From SIG710 sp045651985 (GTDB lineage Bacteria; Bacillota; Clostridia; Oscillospirales; CAG-272): a DNA stretch of 36,816 nucleotides. The stretch lies in contig JAZRTK010000022.1 in assembly GCA_045651985.1 (NCBI GenBank), positions 1-36,816 of the forward strand, given 5' to 3'. Of this stretch, positions 9,148 through 16,751 are shown in pieces. Positions within the stretch are counted from its first letter, which is position 1. Each line of letters starts with the position of its first letter. Both the position numbers and the translations under genes were made by a program. The notes beneath the pieces are model-generated. The model made no database searches and was not told where the DNA came from. It saw only the letters and a list, made by a program, of their open reading frames with translations.

Positions 9148-9168
9148 GGGGGAGTCGCCGACTCCCCC
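9148..9168. terminator. Bidirectional intrinsic terminator between mutS2 and rubrerythrin
   Basis: A perfect 9-bp stem (GGGGGAGTC / GACTCCCCC) with a 3-base loop, GCC. AAAAAAC lies on the left, giving a GTTTTTT run for minus-strand transcripts, and TGTATTTTA lies on the right for plus-strand transcripts. It separates two convergent genes and can serve both. Confidence 0.88.
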
Positions 9169-9174
9169 TGTATT

Positions 9175-9777
9175 TTACTTATCCTGCACTCTCGCGTAAG
9201 GCGCGAATTCCAAACGGATAAAGTAGCCTTTGTTGTGCTGACACACGGGGCAGCTCTCGGGCACTTTTGTGCCTGTGAACGTATGACCGCAGTTTAAGCA
9301 CACCCATTCGCACTCCACGTCCGACACGAAAAGTCGGTCGGTCTCAAGCATTGTTGCGAGCATTTTGAAGCGATCACCGTGAGTCTTTTCGATCTCCGCA
9401 ATGTTTCTGAACGATGCGGCTATCTGCACGAATCCCTCGCTTTCGGCGGTGTTGCCAAAGCTTTGATATGCGTCCTCGTATTCCTCAAATTCGTTGTGCG
9501 CCGCCATTCGCAAAAGCTCCGCCGTTGTGTTTGCAATATCAACGGGATATCCACCGTCGATCTGCAAGGTCTCACCCGCCACTTGGGACAAATAGTTATA
9601 AAATATCTTAGCGTGCTCAAGCTCCTGACCTGCCGTATAGGTGAACACCGCCTGCACCACGTGAAGATTCTCCTTTTGAGCCTGCTCTGCCGCTATGGTG
9701 TAGCGGTTTCGCGCCTGACTCTCACCTGCAAAGGCACGCATTAAATTCAGTCTGGTTTCGCTTGTTTTAAAATCCAT
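9175..9777 (-). CDS. rbr: Rubrerythrin with C-terminal rubredoxin domain
   Basis: A 200-residue rubrerythrin. The N-terminal ferritin-like diiron domain shows AGESQARNRY (first glutamate ligand), ELEHAK (E and H ligands), HNEFEE and EIEKTHGDRF. The C-terminal rubredoxin-like iron centre shows CLNCGH and CPVC. Rubrerythrins reduce hydrogen peroxide in anaerobes using electrons from rubredoxin or NADH systems. The ATG at 9777 is chosen over an upstream in-frame start at 9801 because GGAGGTAAGA directly precedes it. The gene stands alone between two convergent neighbours. I found no clear promoter or PerR box in the 95 bases upstream. It is clearly different from the second rubrerythrin at 15790. 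Confidence 0.93.
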   Translation of the reverse strand: MDFKTSETRLNLMRAFAGESQARNRYTIAAEQAQKENLHVVQAVFTYTAGQELEHAKIFYNYLSQVAGETLQIDGGYPVDIANTTAELLRMAAHNEFEEYEDAYQSFGNTAESEGFVQIAASFRNIAEIEKTHGDRFKMLATMLETDRLFVSDVECEWVCLNCGHTFTGTKVPESCPVCQHNKGYFIRLEFAPYARVQDK

Positions 9778-9872
9778 TCTTACCTCCGAAACGGGCTTCA
9801 CTCGCCCCTTATTTCAAAGGTATTTTCGCCCCCAAAAGGAAATTTTATTCATTTTTGCGAAAAGGAATTAAC

Positions 9873-10553
9873 ATGAAATACAAAAACGTAAAAAAAGCAA
9901 AATTTATCTCTCGCCCCAATAGATTTATTGCTAACATCGAACTTGACGGAGAAATACAGGTCGCCCATATAAAAAACACTGGGCGATGCCGCGAATTGCT
10001 GGTACAAAACGCCGAGATCTACGTTCAGGAGTTTGATCTTGCCACGCGCAAAACAAAATACGATCTTATAGCCGTAAAAAAGGGCGCTCGACTCATAAAT
10101 ATGGACAGCCAAGTGCCAAACAAGGTGTTTTTCGAGTGGGTCGAGAGCGGGAAATTTACAGACGGCGTGAATCTCATTCGCCCCGAGATCTTTTACGGCG
10201 ACTCCCGATTTGATTTTTACATCGAAGCGGGCGAACGGAAAATCTTCGTTGAGGTCAAAGGCGTGACCTTAGAAGAAAACGGCGTCGTTCGTTTCCCCGA
10301 TGCTCCAACCGAGCGCGGCGTAAAGCATCTACGCGAGCTGATGAGAGCAAAAGATGAAGGATACGAGGCCTTCGTTGTATTTATCGTACAGATGGATAGT
10401 GTAATCCACTTTGAGCCAAACGACGCAACTCACCCGCAGTTCGGCGCGACCCTGCGCGAAGCGTCAGGAGAGGGCGTTTCGGTAATTGCCCTCTCCTGCC
10501 ATGTGACCCCCGATAGTATTGAGGCGGTCGGAGAGGTTGAAATAAAGCTATAA
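9873..10553 (+). CDS. sfsA: SfsA-family DNA-binding / sugar fermentation stimulation protein
   Basis: A 226-residue protein with SfsA family features: RPNRFIANIELDG near the N-terminus, HIKNTGRCRELL, and a PD-(D/E)XK nuclease-like core visible as FYIEAGERKIFVEVKGVTLE followed by FPDAPTERGVKHLREL. The ATG at 9873, behind AAAGGA, is preferred to the in-frame TTG at 9855. SfsA was named for an effect on maltose metabolism in E. coli, but its biochemical activity is unclear. It is divergent from rubrerythrin, monocistronic, and ends at a strong bidirectional terminator. Confidence 0.92.
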   Translation: MKYKNVKKAKFISRPNRFIANIELDGEIQVAHIKNTGRCRELLVQNAEIYVQEFDLATRKTKYDLIAVKKGARLINMDSQVPNKVFFEWVESGKFTDGVNLIRPEIFYGDSRFDFYIEAGERKIFVEVKGVTLEENGVVRFPDAPTERGVKHLRELMRAKDEGYEAFVVFIVQMDSVIHFEPNDATHPQFGATLREASGEGVSVIALSCHVTPDSIEAVGEVEIKL

Positions 10554-10578
10554 AAATCCCCCGCAATGCGGGGGATTT
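10554..10578. terminator. Bidirectional intrinsic terminator between sfsA and the decarboxylase operon
   Basis: A perfect 11-bp stem (AAATCCCCCGC / GCGGGGGATTT) with a 3-base loop, AAT. It is followed on the plus strand by GCATTTTAATTT and on the minus strand by a T-rich TTTATAGC sequence. It ends both sfsA and the oadA transcript. Confidence 0.9.
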
Positions 10579-10588
10579 GCATTTTAAT

Positions 10589-11998
10589 TTAAACGCTATG
10601 AACGCCAAGGTCCTTGTCTGCGTTACCATCAATGCCGTAAAGCTTCTTCTTGCGGCTTTCGAAGAACTTCACTGCGACCTGGTCAAAGAGTGCGTAGGAA
10701 AGAACGTCCTCGTCCTGCTCCATGTACTGAGCGCACTTCTCGCGAAGCTCATCAAGTTCGGGCTTCAGCGCGTCAGCAGGACGCTCTGTAATTCGTTTTT
10801 CGTCGCCGATGACCTTCTTTACGATCTCGGGGTCGATCTCCATAGGAGTTTTTCCGTATTCGCCCTTAATAAGACCACGGAATTCCTTTGTAACCATCTT
10901 ATAACGCTCGCCATTGAGAACGTTGAACACAGCCTGTGTACCTACGATCTGGGAGGAGGGGGTTACAAGGGGAGGATTGCCCGAATCGGCTCTTACTCTC
11001 GGGATCTCCTCGAGAACGGCATCAAGCATATCGGATTTACCTGCCTGCTTAAGCTGGGAAACGAGGTTAGAGAGCATACCGCCGGGAACCTGGTTGATAA
11101 GCGCGTTTACGTTAACCTTCATGACCTTGGGGTCCATAAGACCTGCCGCCAGGTATTTTTCACGGAGCGCGGTGAAGTGCTTTGTGATAACGTTCAGCTC
11201 ACCAAGATCAAGACCCGTGTCGTATTCTGTGCCCGCAAGGCTGGCAACAAGCGACTCGGTAGGCATCTGCGAAGTACCTTGCGCCATGGGGGAGATAGCA
11301 GTATCAACCACGTCAACACCTGCCTCGATAGCCTTCATAATGGTCATAGAAGCAACACCCGCCGTGTAGTGGGTGTGCAGCTGGATCGGAACGCTTACGT
11401 TCTCCTTGAGGGCTTTTACAAGCTCATATGCGCTGTAAGGCAGAAGCAGACCTGCCATGTCCTTGATACAAATGGAATCTGCGCCCATGTCTTCTAACTG
11501 CTTTGCGTAGTTTACATAATACTCCGTCGTATAGAAGGGTACGCCGCCCTTGGGGTCGGTGGTATAGCTGACAGCTGCCTGAACGTGACCGCCCTCACGC
11601 TTTGTTGCCGCAATAGCTGTCTTGAGGTTTCTTGCATCATTGAGCGCGTCGAAAATTCTGATGATATCGATACCGTTTGCGATAGACTTCTGAACAAAAT
11701 ATTCAACAACGTCATCGGAATAGTGGCGGTAGCCCAGAATGTTCTGACCTCTGAAAAGCATCTGAAGCTTTGTATTTTTCACCTCTGCGCGGATCTTGCG
11801 GAGTCTATCCCAAGGGTCCTCGTCAAGGAAGCGAAGACAAGCGTCAAAAGTAGCGCCGCCCCATGCTTCAAGTGAGTGGTAACCTATTTTATCAAGCTGA
11901 GACAGTATGGGGAGAATTTCCTCTGTGGTCATTCTCGTTGCAATAAGCGACTGGTGGGAGTCACGAAGAACTGTCTCGGTAATTTTTACCTTTCCCAT
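10589..11998 (-). CDS. oadA: Oxaloacetate decarboxylase alpha / 5S transcarboxylase-type carboxyltransferase
   Basis: A 469-residue carboxyltransferase of the OadA / pyruvate carboxylase PYC type, without its own biotin domain. The TIM-barrel metal-site residues are visible: D13 in LRDSHQ, K179 in IKDMAG (the lysine carbamylated in relatives) and H208/H210 in HTHYTAG. The C-terminal PYC_OADA helical domain follows (NQVPGGMLSNL and onwards). The family moves a carboxyl group between oxaloacetate/pyruvate and carboxybiotin. Missing biotin is supplied by the separate carrier at 13252-13662. It is last in the five-gene operon, 33 bases after oadB, with GAAAGGAAA upstream. It could act as oxaloacetate decarboxylase alpha or as the 5S subunit of a transcarboxylase; sequence alone does not decide. 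Confidence 0.93.
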   Translation of the reverse strand: MGKVKITETVLRDSHQSLIATRMTTEEILPILSQLDKIGYHSLEAWGGATFDACLRFLDEDPWDRLRKIRAEVKNTKLQMLFRGQNILGYRHYSDDVVEYFVQKSIANGIDIIRIFDALNDARNLKTAIAATKREGGHVQAAVSYTTDPKGGVPFYTTEYYVNYAKQLEDMGADSICIKDMAGLLLPYSAYELVKALKENVSVPIQLHTHYTAGVASMTIMKAIEAGVDVVDTAISPMAQGTSQMPTESLVASLAGTEYDTGLDLGELNVITKHFTALREKYLAAGLMDPKVMKVNVNALINQVPGGMLSNLVSQLKQAGKSDMLDAVLEEIPRVRADSGNPPLVTPSSQIVGTQAVFNVLNGERYKMVTKEFRGLIKGEYGKTPMEIDPEIVKKVIGDEKRITERPADALKPELDELREKCAQYMEQDEDVLSYALFDQVAVKFFESRKKKLYGIDGNADKDLGVHSV

Positions 11999-12031
11999 TA
12001 TATAAACATTTCCTTTCGTAAAAATATGTAA

Positions 12032-13225
12032 TTATGCAAACCAAGTAAGGAACACGCCCGCGGCTACGGCAGAGCCGATAACGCCTGCGACGTTGGGTCC
12101 CATTGCGTGCATAAGAAGGAAGTTTGAGGGGTCGTACTTCTGCCCCTCCAGATTGGAGACTCTCGCCGCCATAGGAACTGCAGAAACGCCCGCAGAACCG
12201 ATAAGGGGGTTGATCTGTCCCTTTGTGAGTACGCACATGATCTTTGCGGTAATAAGTCCTCCGCAGGTAGAGACTGCGAATGCGCACAGACCCAGCGCGA
12301 TTATAAGAAGCGTTTTCGTGCTGAGGAAGTTCTCAGCCTTAGCGGTAGCACCGACGGTAATACCGAGGAAGATCGTAACGATATTCATCAGCTCGTTCTG
12401 AGCGGTCTTTGAAAGACGGTCGGTAACTCCGCACACATTGAGCAAGTTACCAAACATAAGACAACCGACCAAGGGTGTGGCATCGGGAACGATAAGGCAT
12501 ACTGCAACCGTTACGACCACGGGGAACAGAAGCTTTTCCGTCTTTGAAACGGGACGAAGAGTCGTCATCTTGATCTTTCTCTCCTTCTCGGTTGTGAGCA
12601 TTCTCATGAAAGGAGGCTGGATCAGAGGGATAAGAGCCATGTAGCTGTATGCCGCGATAGCAATGCCGCCCAGCAGGTGGGGAGCCAATGTCTTTGTTAC
12701 GAGAATAGCCGTAGGGCCGTCCGCACCGCCGATAATACCAATAGCCGCAGCTTCAAGAGCGTCAAACGCGCCGGACATAATAGCACCCGAAAAAGCCACG
12801 AAAACGCCAAGCTGTGCGCCTGCGCCGATGATCAGGCTCTTGGGGTTTGCAATAAGGGGAGAAAAGTCCGTCATAGCGCCGATACCGATGAAGATAAGTG
12901 ATGGATAGATACCCAGCTTTACTCCAAGGTATAGGAAGTCAAGAAGTCCGCCGCGCTCGATAACATCCTGAATGACCAGCTTTGCGTTGGGGTTCTCGGG
13001 GTTGATGAACAGAGACATGTCGAACATATTCGCCCCCGGAAGGTTCGTCAGAAGCATTCCGATAGCTATAGGGAGAAGCAGAAGAGGCTCAAAGCCCTTC
13101 TTGATAGCAAGATAAATGAGTACGAACGAGATGACGTACATAACCACGTACTGCCACCAGTTGTCCACGCCAAACAGGCGAGCTACACCTGTTGAGCCGA
13201 GAAAACCGATAATACTGTCAAGCAT
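12032..13225 (-). CDS. oadB: Sodium ion-translocating decarboxylase beta subunit
   Basis: A 397-residue membrane protein of the OadB/MmdB/GcdB family with about nine to eleven hydrophobic segments. Signature blocks are IGMLLTNLPG (55-64), FIGIGAMTDF (112-121), GAGAQLG (134-140) and GGADGPT (166-172), whose aspartate corresponds to the key sodium-site residue. The beta subunit decarboxylates carboxybiotin and couples that step to export of sodium ions. Its partners in the operon are the biotin carrier, OadG and two carboxyltransferases. The ribosome binding site is weak (AAAGAAAG). The family does not tell substrates apart, because the beta subunit only sees carboxybiotin. Confidence 0.95.
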   Translation of the reverse strand: MLDSIIGFLGSTGVARLFGVDNWWQYVVMYVISFVLIYLAIKKGFEPLLLLPIAIGMLLTNLPGANMFDMSLFINPENPNAKLVIQDVIERGGLLDFLYLGVKLGIYPSLIFIGIGAMTDFSPLIANPKSLIIGAGAQLGVFVAFSGAIMSGAFDALEAAAIGIIGGADGPTAILVTKTLAPHLLGGIAIAAYSYMALIPLIQPPFMRMLTTEKERKIKMTTLRPVSKTEKLLFPVVVTVAVCLIVPDATPLVGCLMFGNLLNVCGVTDRLSKTAQNELMNIVTIFLGITVGATAKAENFLSTKTLLIIALGLCAFAVSTCGGLITAKIMCVLTKGQINPLIGSAGVSAVPMAARVSNLEGQKYDPSNFLLMHAMGPNVAGVIGSAVAAGVFLTWFA

Positions 13226-13251
13226 TTAGATCACGCTTTCTTTAGCATTAA

Positions 13252-13662
13252 TCAGTTGAGAGAAACGAGAGTAGCGTCAGTTTCTACGCTGTCGCCTGCT
13301 CTGCACTCAACAGATGCAACCGTTCCGTCTTCGGGAGCCTTGATCTCGTTCTCCATCTTCATAGCCTCAAGGATAAGAAGAACGTCTCCCTTCTTAACAG
13401 CGTCGCCTACGTTTACGCAGGTCTTGAGGATCGTACCCTGCATGGGAGCTTTTACAACTGTTGCGCCTGTTGTGCCCTGCTTTGCAGGAGCAGCGGGTGC
13501 TGCGGGAGCAGGTGCTGCTGCGGGAGCAGGTGCTGCTGCGGGAGCGGGAGCAGCTACAGGTGCAGGTGCCGCTACGGGTGCATATACGGGAGCGGATGCG
13601 CCCGCTTCCTCAATAGTAACCTGATAGAAATTGCCATTTACTGTAACGTTATATGTTTTCAT
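13252..13662 (-). CDS. Biotin carboxyl carrier protein of the sodium decarboxylase
   Basis: A 136-residue protein in three parts: a short N-terminal strand-rich segment (1-20), a flexible Ala/Pro linker (about 22-60) and a biotinyl domain (67-136). The biotin attachment motif is EAMKMEN with the modified lysine at K102, 34 residues from the end, as in typical carriers. KAPMQGTI opens the biotinyl fold. The linker lets biotin swing between carboxyltransferase and membrane pump. It has an AGAGGT ribosome binding site and lies between oadG and oadB. It equates to the gamma subunit (MmdC/GcdC type) or the 1.3S transcarboxylase subunit. Confidence 0.93.
   Translation of the reverse strand: MKTYNVTVNGNFYQVTIEEAGASAPVYAPVAAPAPVAAPAPAAAPAPAAAPAPAAPAAPAKQGTTGATVVKAPMQGTILKTCVNVGDAVKKGDVLLILEAMKMENEIKAPEDGTVASVECRAGDSVETDATLVSLN
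13503..13538. repeat. Two tandem 18-bp repeats in the Ala/Pro linker
   Basis: The unit CGGGAGCAGGTGCTGCTG occurs twice in perfect tandem, with degenerate copies on both sides within about 13490-13590. It encodes the repeating Ala-Pro-Ala linker on the minus strand. Being a multiple of three, copy changes would alter linker length without a frameshift. Confidence 0.8.
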
Positions 13663-13686
13663 CTTAAATTTACCTCTCTTTTTTAA

Positions 13687-14097
13687 TTATGCCTGATTCC
13701 AGGGGCGAGCGCCGCCTGTGCGTCTGAAGGAAACTACTCTGAAAGTACCCGTTGCACCCTCTGCTTCACGCATGAGTGTGATCGCCGCCGTGATAGCCGC
13801 AACTATCTCCTCGTCGGAGGTAGCGGGTGCGGCAACGGGAGCGGGTGCAGGTTTTGCCGCGGGAGCGGACTGCACCTGTTTCACAGGTGCTTCATATTTT
13901 TTTTCGGACTTACCTCCGAAAATAACCTTGAACACCGCAAGTATCGCCCAGATAACCGCGAGTACTGCGAAAACGATAAGCATACCTACCGCCGTGTGAG
14001 AAAGAGCGTAAGTCGTTCTTTCGCCAAAAGTATTGCCAACGAACGCCTCGCCCTGATTTGCGGCTTCGGTAATTGCTGCTGAAAGTAACTGATTCAT
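13687..14097 (-). CDS. oadG: OadG-family decarboxylase gamma/delta subunit
   Basis: A 136-residue small membrane subunit: one transmembrane helix at about 37-60, then an Ala/Pro/Lys-rich linker (65-95), then a C-terminal conserved block with EEIVAAITAAI and VVSFRR ending in RPWNQA. The OadG/MmdD family anchors and assembles the carboxyltransferase with the beta subunit. A strong AAGGAGGT site precedes it. It lies between the MmdA-like gene and the biotin carrier with gaps of only 14 and 24 bases, so cotranslation and assembly are likely. Confidence 0.88.
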   Translation of the reverse strand: MNQLLSAAITEAANQGEAFVGNTFGERTTYALSHTAVGMLIVFAVLAVIWAILAVFKVIFGGKSEKKYEAPVKQVQSAPAAKPAPAPVAAPATSDEEIVAAITAAITLMREAEGATGTFRVVSFRRTGGARPWNQA

Positions 14098-14111
14098 CTT
14101 TTACCTCCTTA

Positions 14112-15599
14112 TCACAGAGGGAGAACCACGTGGCGTCTGTCCGGATAAAGCTCGGACTTGGATGCCAGCATGGAAAGTGCGGAGCAGATCCTTGCCCGCA
14201 GTTCGGACGCCTCAACGATATCGTCGATCTCGCCCTTCTCTGCCGCCTCGACGGGAGAGGAGCAGATCTCTGTCCACTGCTTTTCAAGCTCTTCTCTGGA
14301 TTCCTTTACATCAGGACCGCTTACTCTGTCGTTCCAAACGAATGCAACAGCACTCTTGGGTGGCAGAACGCTTATAGCCGCGCTGTCAATAGCAAGTGCC
14401 ATGTCAGCGCCAACGGACTTGGAGCCCATGAGAGTATAAGCCTGACCGTATGCACGGCCGAGGACAACGGTAACCTTGGAATTTTCCGAGGAAGCGTAAG
14501 CCATAGCCAGTCTTGCAAGCTCGCTCGAGAACGGAGCGTTCTCTGCCTGCGCGGACGCCTCAAGACCGATACTGTCAGCGAGTGTCAGTACGGGGATCCC
14601 AAAGCTGTCGCAGAAGGAAAGGAACTTTGCAGCCTTTCTTGCGGCGCCGATAGTCAGAGCACCGTTCTTTTCTGCAGGATTATTTGCAACAATACCCGTA
14701 ACAATACCGCCAAAAGCACTAAAGCCCGTAACCATTTCGGGTGCAAAGCCGTTATAGATCTCGGTGAACATACAGCCATCGCCAATAAGGTCCAGCACGT
14801 CGTGAATATTGTAGTTTTCATTTGATATTACACCGCCTATATCTGCACGGCGGTTGATGTCGTCGCCGATCTCGATCTCAACGATGCCCTCTGCGTTGTT
14901 TGCGGGAAGGAGAGACGCCAAACGTCTTGCAAACGCGTAAGCCTCAGCCTCGTTTTCGGTCCGATGAGCGCTCATACCGTTCGCCACGGGATCGCTATCG
15001 TCTGCAAAGAGAGAATTTACGTAAAGCTGTGTGCCATCCTTTACCGTAACGGTCACGTCAAACATAGAAGCGATCGTTGCCGCAGATCCTGCGCAGATAC
15101 CGGGAACCACTGCGATCTGGGGAATTACGCCCGAAGCGTCGGAGACGCACTTCATGACCTTACCGTAGCCTGCCAGCGCACTTACGCCGTCATAAACAAC
15201 TGCGCCGCAGCTGTCAAAGATACCGATAACGGGAGCACCGTTCTTGATCGCCGCTTCGTACACGTTTGCGATCTTCTTTGCGTGTCCCTCGTCAAATGCG
15301 CCCTTCATTCTACCCATGTCCTGGGAGAAAGCAAAAGCAAGTCTGCCCTCAATGGCACCGTAACCGCAGATGACGCCTTCAAACTCGTCCTCTTTATTTG
15401 CGCGGCAAACGTATGCACCGGTCTCAACGAAAGTTCCTGCGTCAAACAGCGCGGAAATTCTCGAGCGGGCCGTGAAACCGTTCTTTGAACCGTTCTCCGT
15501 GGCACGGTCGATGTCCTTGAGCATACCCTTCAGCTTCTCAGCTGTGGCAACTCTGACGTCTTTCTTTGAAAGCCCCGAAGCATTGTTCAAACCACTCAT
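14112..15599 (-). CDS. MmdA-like carboxyltransferase (12S / methylmalonyl-CoA decarboxylase alpha family)
   Basis: A 495-residue acyl-CoA carboxyltransferase with two crotonase-like halves. The frame can be followed along PccB/MmdA: FTARSRISALFDAGTFVE, then ASGVIPQIAVVPGICAG in the N half and GRAYGQAY (381-388) in the C half. The usual N-half DSGGARIQEG motif is DSCGAVVYDG (129-138), and the C-half PGF-PG-QE oxyanion region is replaced by ADSIGLEASAQ (341-351), so it is a divergent member. The ATG at 15599 behind GGAGGTGCAATT is preferred to the longer frame from 15632. It is first in the operon. Likely substrate is methylmalonyl-CoA or another carboxy-acyl-CoA; this is family-based inference. 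Confidence 0.85.
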   Translation of the reverse strand: MSGLNNASGLSKKDVRVATAEKLKGMLKDIDRATENGSKNGFTARSRISALFDAGTFVETGAYVCRANKEDEFEGVICGYGAIEGRLAFAFSQDMGRMKGAFDEGHAKKIANVYEAAIKNGAPVIGIFDSCGAVVYDGVSALAGYGKVMKCVSDASGVIPQIAVVPGICAGSAATIASMFDVTVTVKDGTQLYVNSLFADDSDPVANGMSAHRTENEAEAYAFARRLASLLPANNAEGIVEIEIGDDINRRADIGGVISNENYNIHDVLDLIGDGCMFTEIYNGFAPEMVTGFSAFGGIVTGIVANNPAEKNGALTIGAARKAAKFLSFCDSFGIPVLTLADSIGLEASAQAENAPFSSELARLAMAYASSENSKVTVVLGRAYGQAYTLMGSKSVGADMALAIDSAAISVLPPKSAVAFVWNDRVSGPDVKESREELEKQWTEICSSPVEAAEKGEIDDIVEASELRARICSALSMLASKSELYPDRRHVVLPL

Positions 15600-15680
15600 A
15601 ATTGCACCTCCGTATTTATATATTTCTAACAAAAGATTTTACTTTTTTAACAAATCCACCTTTTGCCCCAAATTACCATA

Positions 15681-15709
15681 ATTTTATCACATTTGGAACA
15701 CTATGTCAA
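15681..15709 (-). promoter_or_regulatory. Sigma-A promoter of the sodium decarboxylase operon
   Basis: Read on the minus strand: TTGACA (15709-15704), a 17-base spacer, and TAAAAT (15686-15681). Transcription would start near 15674, giving a leader of about 75 bases before the MmdA-like ATG. Confidence 0.85.
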
Positions 15710-15725
15710 GAAATAGACAAAAATA

Positions 15726-15738
15726 TAACAATTTGTTA
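15726..15738. promoter_or_regulatory. Inverted repeat upstream of the decarboxylase promoter (possible operator)
   Basis: TAACAA-T-TTGTTA is a perfect 6-1-6 palindrome located 17 bases upstream of the -35 box. It abuts GTTAAC on the plus strand. It could be a regulator binding site, but the region is AT-rich and no regulator gene is adjacent. Confidence 0.35.
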
Positions 15739-15753
15739 ACACTTTCTTTGCTC

Positions 15754-15792
15754 TAATAAATATCCCCCCGTGAGACGGGGGGATATTTATTA
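15754..15792 (-). terminator. Intrinsic terminator of the perR-rubrerythrin operon
   Basis: A perfect 17-bp inverted repeat (TAATAAATATCCCCCCG and its complement) with a 5-base loop. On the minus strand the G-rich core is followed by GATATTTATTA. The stop codon of the rubrerythrin (15790-15792) forms the base of the stem, so termination and translation end are physically merged. It also insulates the decarboxylase promoter. Confidence 0.85.
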
Positions 15793-16329
15793 GTAATTTT
15801 CAGCCTTGATCTCAAAGTAGGATTGGGGGTGTGCGCAAACGGGGCAGACATCGGGGGCATTCTTGCCGACCACGATATGACCGCAGTTTCTGCACTTCCA
15901 AATCATGTCGCCGTCACGCGAGAACACGATACCTCCCTCGATATTTGCAAGGAGCTTTAAGTATCTTTCCTCGTGCTCACGCTCGATCTTTGCAACCTCC
16001 TCAAAAAGAGTTGCAATGTCGTCAAGTCCTTCTTCTCTTGCGGTCTTTGCGTAACCTGCGTACATGTCGGTCCACTCAAAGTTTTCGCCTGCAGCCGCGT
16101 CCTTGAGATTCTCAATAGTTGAAGGAACAGAACCGCCGTGGAGGAGCTTGAACCAGATCTTTGCGTGCTCCTTCTCGTTTGCCGCGGTCTCCTCAAAGAG
16201 TGCCGCTATCTGCTCGTAGCCGTCCTTCTTTGCCTTGGATGCGTAATAGGAATACTTGTTTCTTGCCTGGGACTCTCCTGCGAATGCCGCCCAGAGATTA
16301 GCCTCTGTCTTTGTACCCTTGATATTCAT
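15790..16329 (-). CDS. rbr: Rubrerythrin with C-terminal rubredoxin domain, PerR operon member
   Basis: A 179-residue rubrerythrin of classic size. Diiron ligands lie in AGESQARNKY (E19), NEKEHAK (E52, H55), ENFEW and EIEREHEERY; the rubredoxin-like centre uses C146, C149, C162 and C165. It detoxifies peroxide in anaerobes. Its ribosome binding site is AGGAAGGT. It follows the perR-like gene by only 18 bases and shares its promoter and box, so peroxide induction is the obvious reading. The stop codon is inside the terminator hairpin. Confidence 0.95.
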   Translation of the reverse strand: MNIKGTKTEANLWAAFAGESQARNKYSYYASKAKKDGYEQIAALFEETAANEKEHAKIWFKLLHGGSVPSTIENLKDAAAGENFEWTDMYAGYAKTAREEGLDDIATLFEEVAKIEREHEERYLKLLANIEGGIVFSRDGDMIWKCRNCGHIVVGKNAPDVCPVCAHPQSYFEIKAENY

Positions 16330-16347
16330 TTCTTATACCTTCCTTTT

Positions 16348-16716
16348 TTATTTACTTACTTTACACTCATCGCAGACGATCTTCACCGTCAGCTCGTATG
16401 AGTCGGGTTTCATTTTCAGCTTCCGCTCGATAGATTTTTCCATACTCAGCTCGGGCGGAATGTCGCGAACCGCGCCGCAATCGGGACAGACTATATGGTC
16501 GTGAGAGGGAGCGCAGCGGTCAAAGCGGTCAGGCTGATCTTCCAGCACGATCCTCCGTATCTCCCCATTCTGCGCAAGCAGACCGAGATTTCTGTACACC
16601 GTGCCAAGCGATATTTTAGGCATGGTCTTTCTCGCCTCGGTGTAGACCCCTTCTGCCGTCAAATGGGCATAGGATGAGTTTACAATATCCAAGATAAGCT
16701 GTCTCTGTCTTGTCAT
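16348..16716 (-). CDS. perR: PerR-type peroxide-responsive repressor (Fur family)
   Basis: A 122-residue Fur-family regulator. Its metal sites match Bacillus PerR at a constant offset of 19 residues: H18, D66, H72, H74 and D85 correspond to H37, D85, H91, H93 and D104. The aspartate in RFD is the one that separates PerR from most Fur proteins. Structural zinc cysteines are C77, C80, C115 and C118. The winged-helix DNA recognition segment is SLGTVYRNLGLL. The ATG at 16716 is chosen for GGAGGTGCAA in front of it rather than a GTG at 16722. It is cotranscribed with rubrerythrin and probably self-regulating. An extra cysteine, C68, is unusual near the metal site. Confidence 0.88.
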   Translation of the reverse strand: MTRQRQLILDIVNSSYAHLTAEGVYTEARKTMPKISLGTVYRNLGLLAQNGEIRRIVLEDQPDRFDRCAPSHDHIVCPDCGAVRDIPPELSMEKSIERKLKMKPDSYELTVKIVCDECKVSK

Positions 16717-16731
16717 TTGCACCTCCGCAAT

Positions 16732-16746
16732 TGATAATGATTACTA
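16732..16746. promoter_or_regulatory. Fur/PerR-type operator overlapping the perR start point
   Basis: TGATAAT-G-ATTACTA fits the 7-1-7 arrangement of Per/Fur boxes (two mismatches from perfect symmetry). It lies just downstream of the -10 element at 16752-16757, covering about +1 to +14, where a bound repressor would block initiation. Confidence 0.7.
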
Positions 16747-16751
16747 AAAAT

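Noticed and set aside
15733..15740. TTGTTAAC as a BirA (biotin repressor) operator
   Set aside because: Only one half-site is present; no GTTAACAA partner occurs at the 14-16 base spacing.
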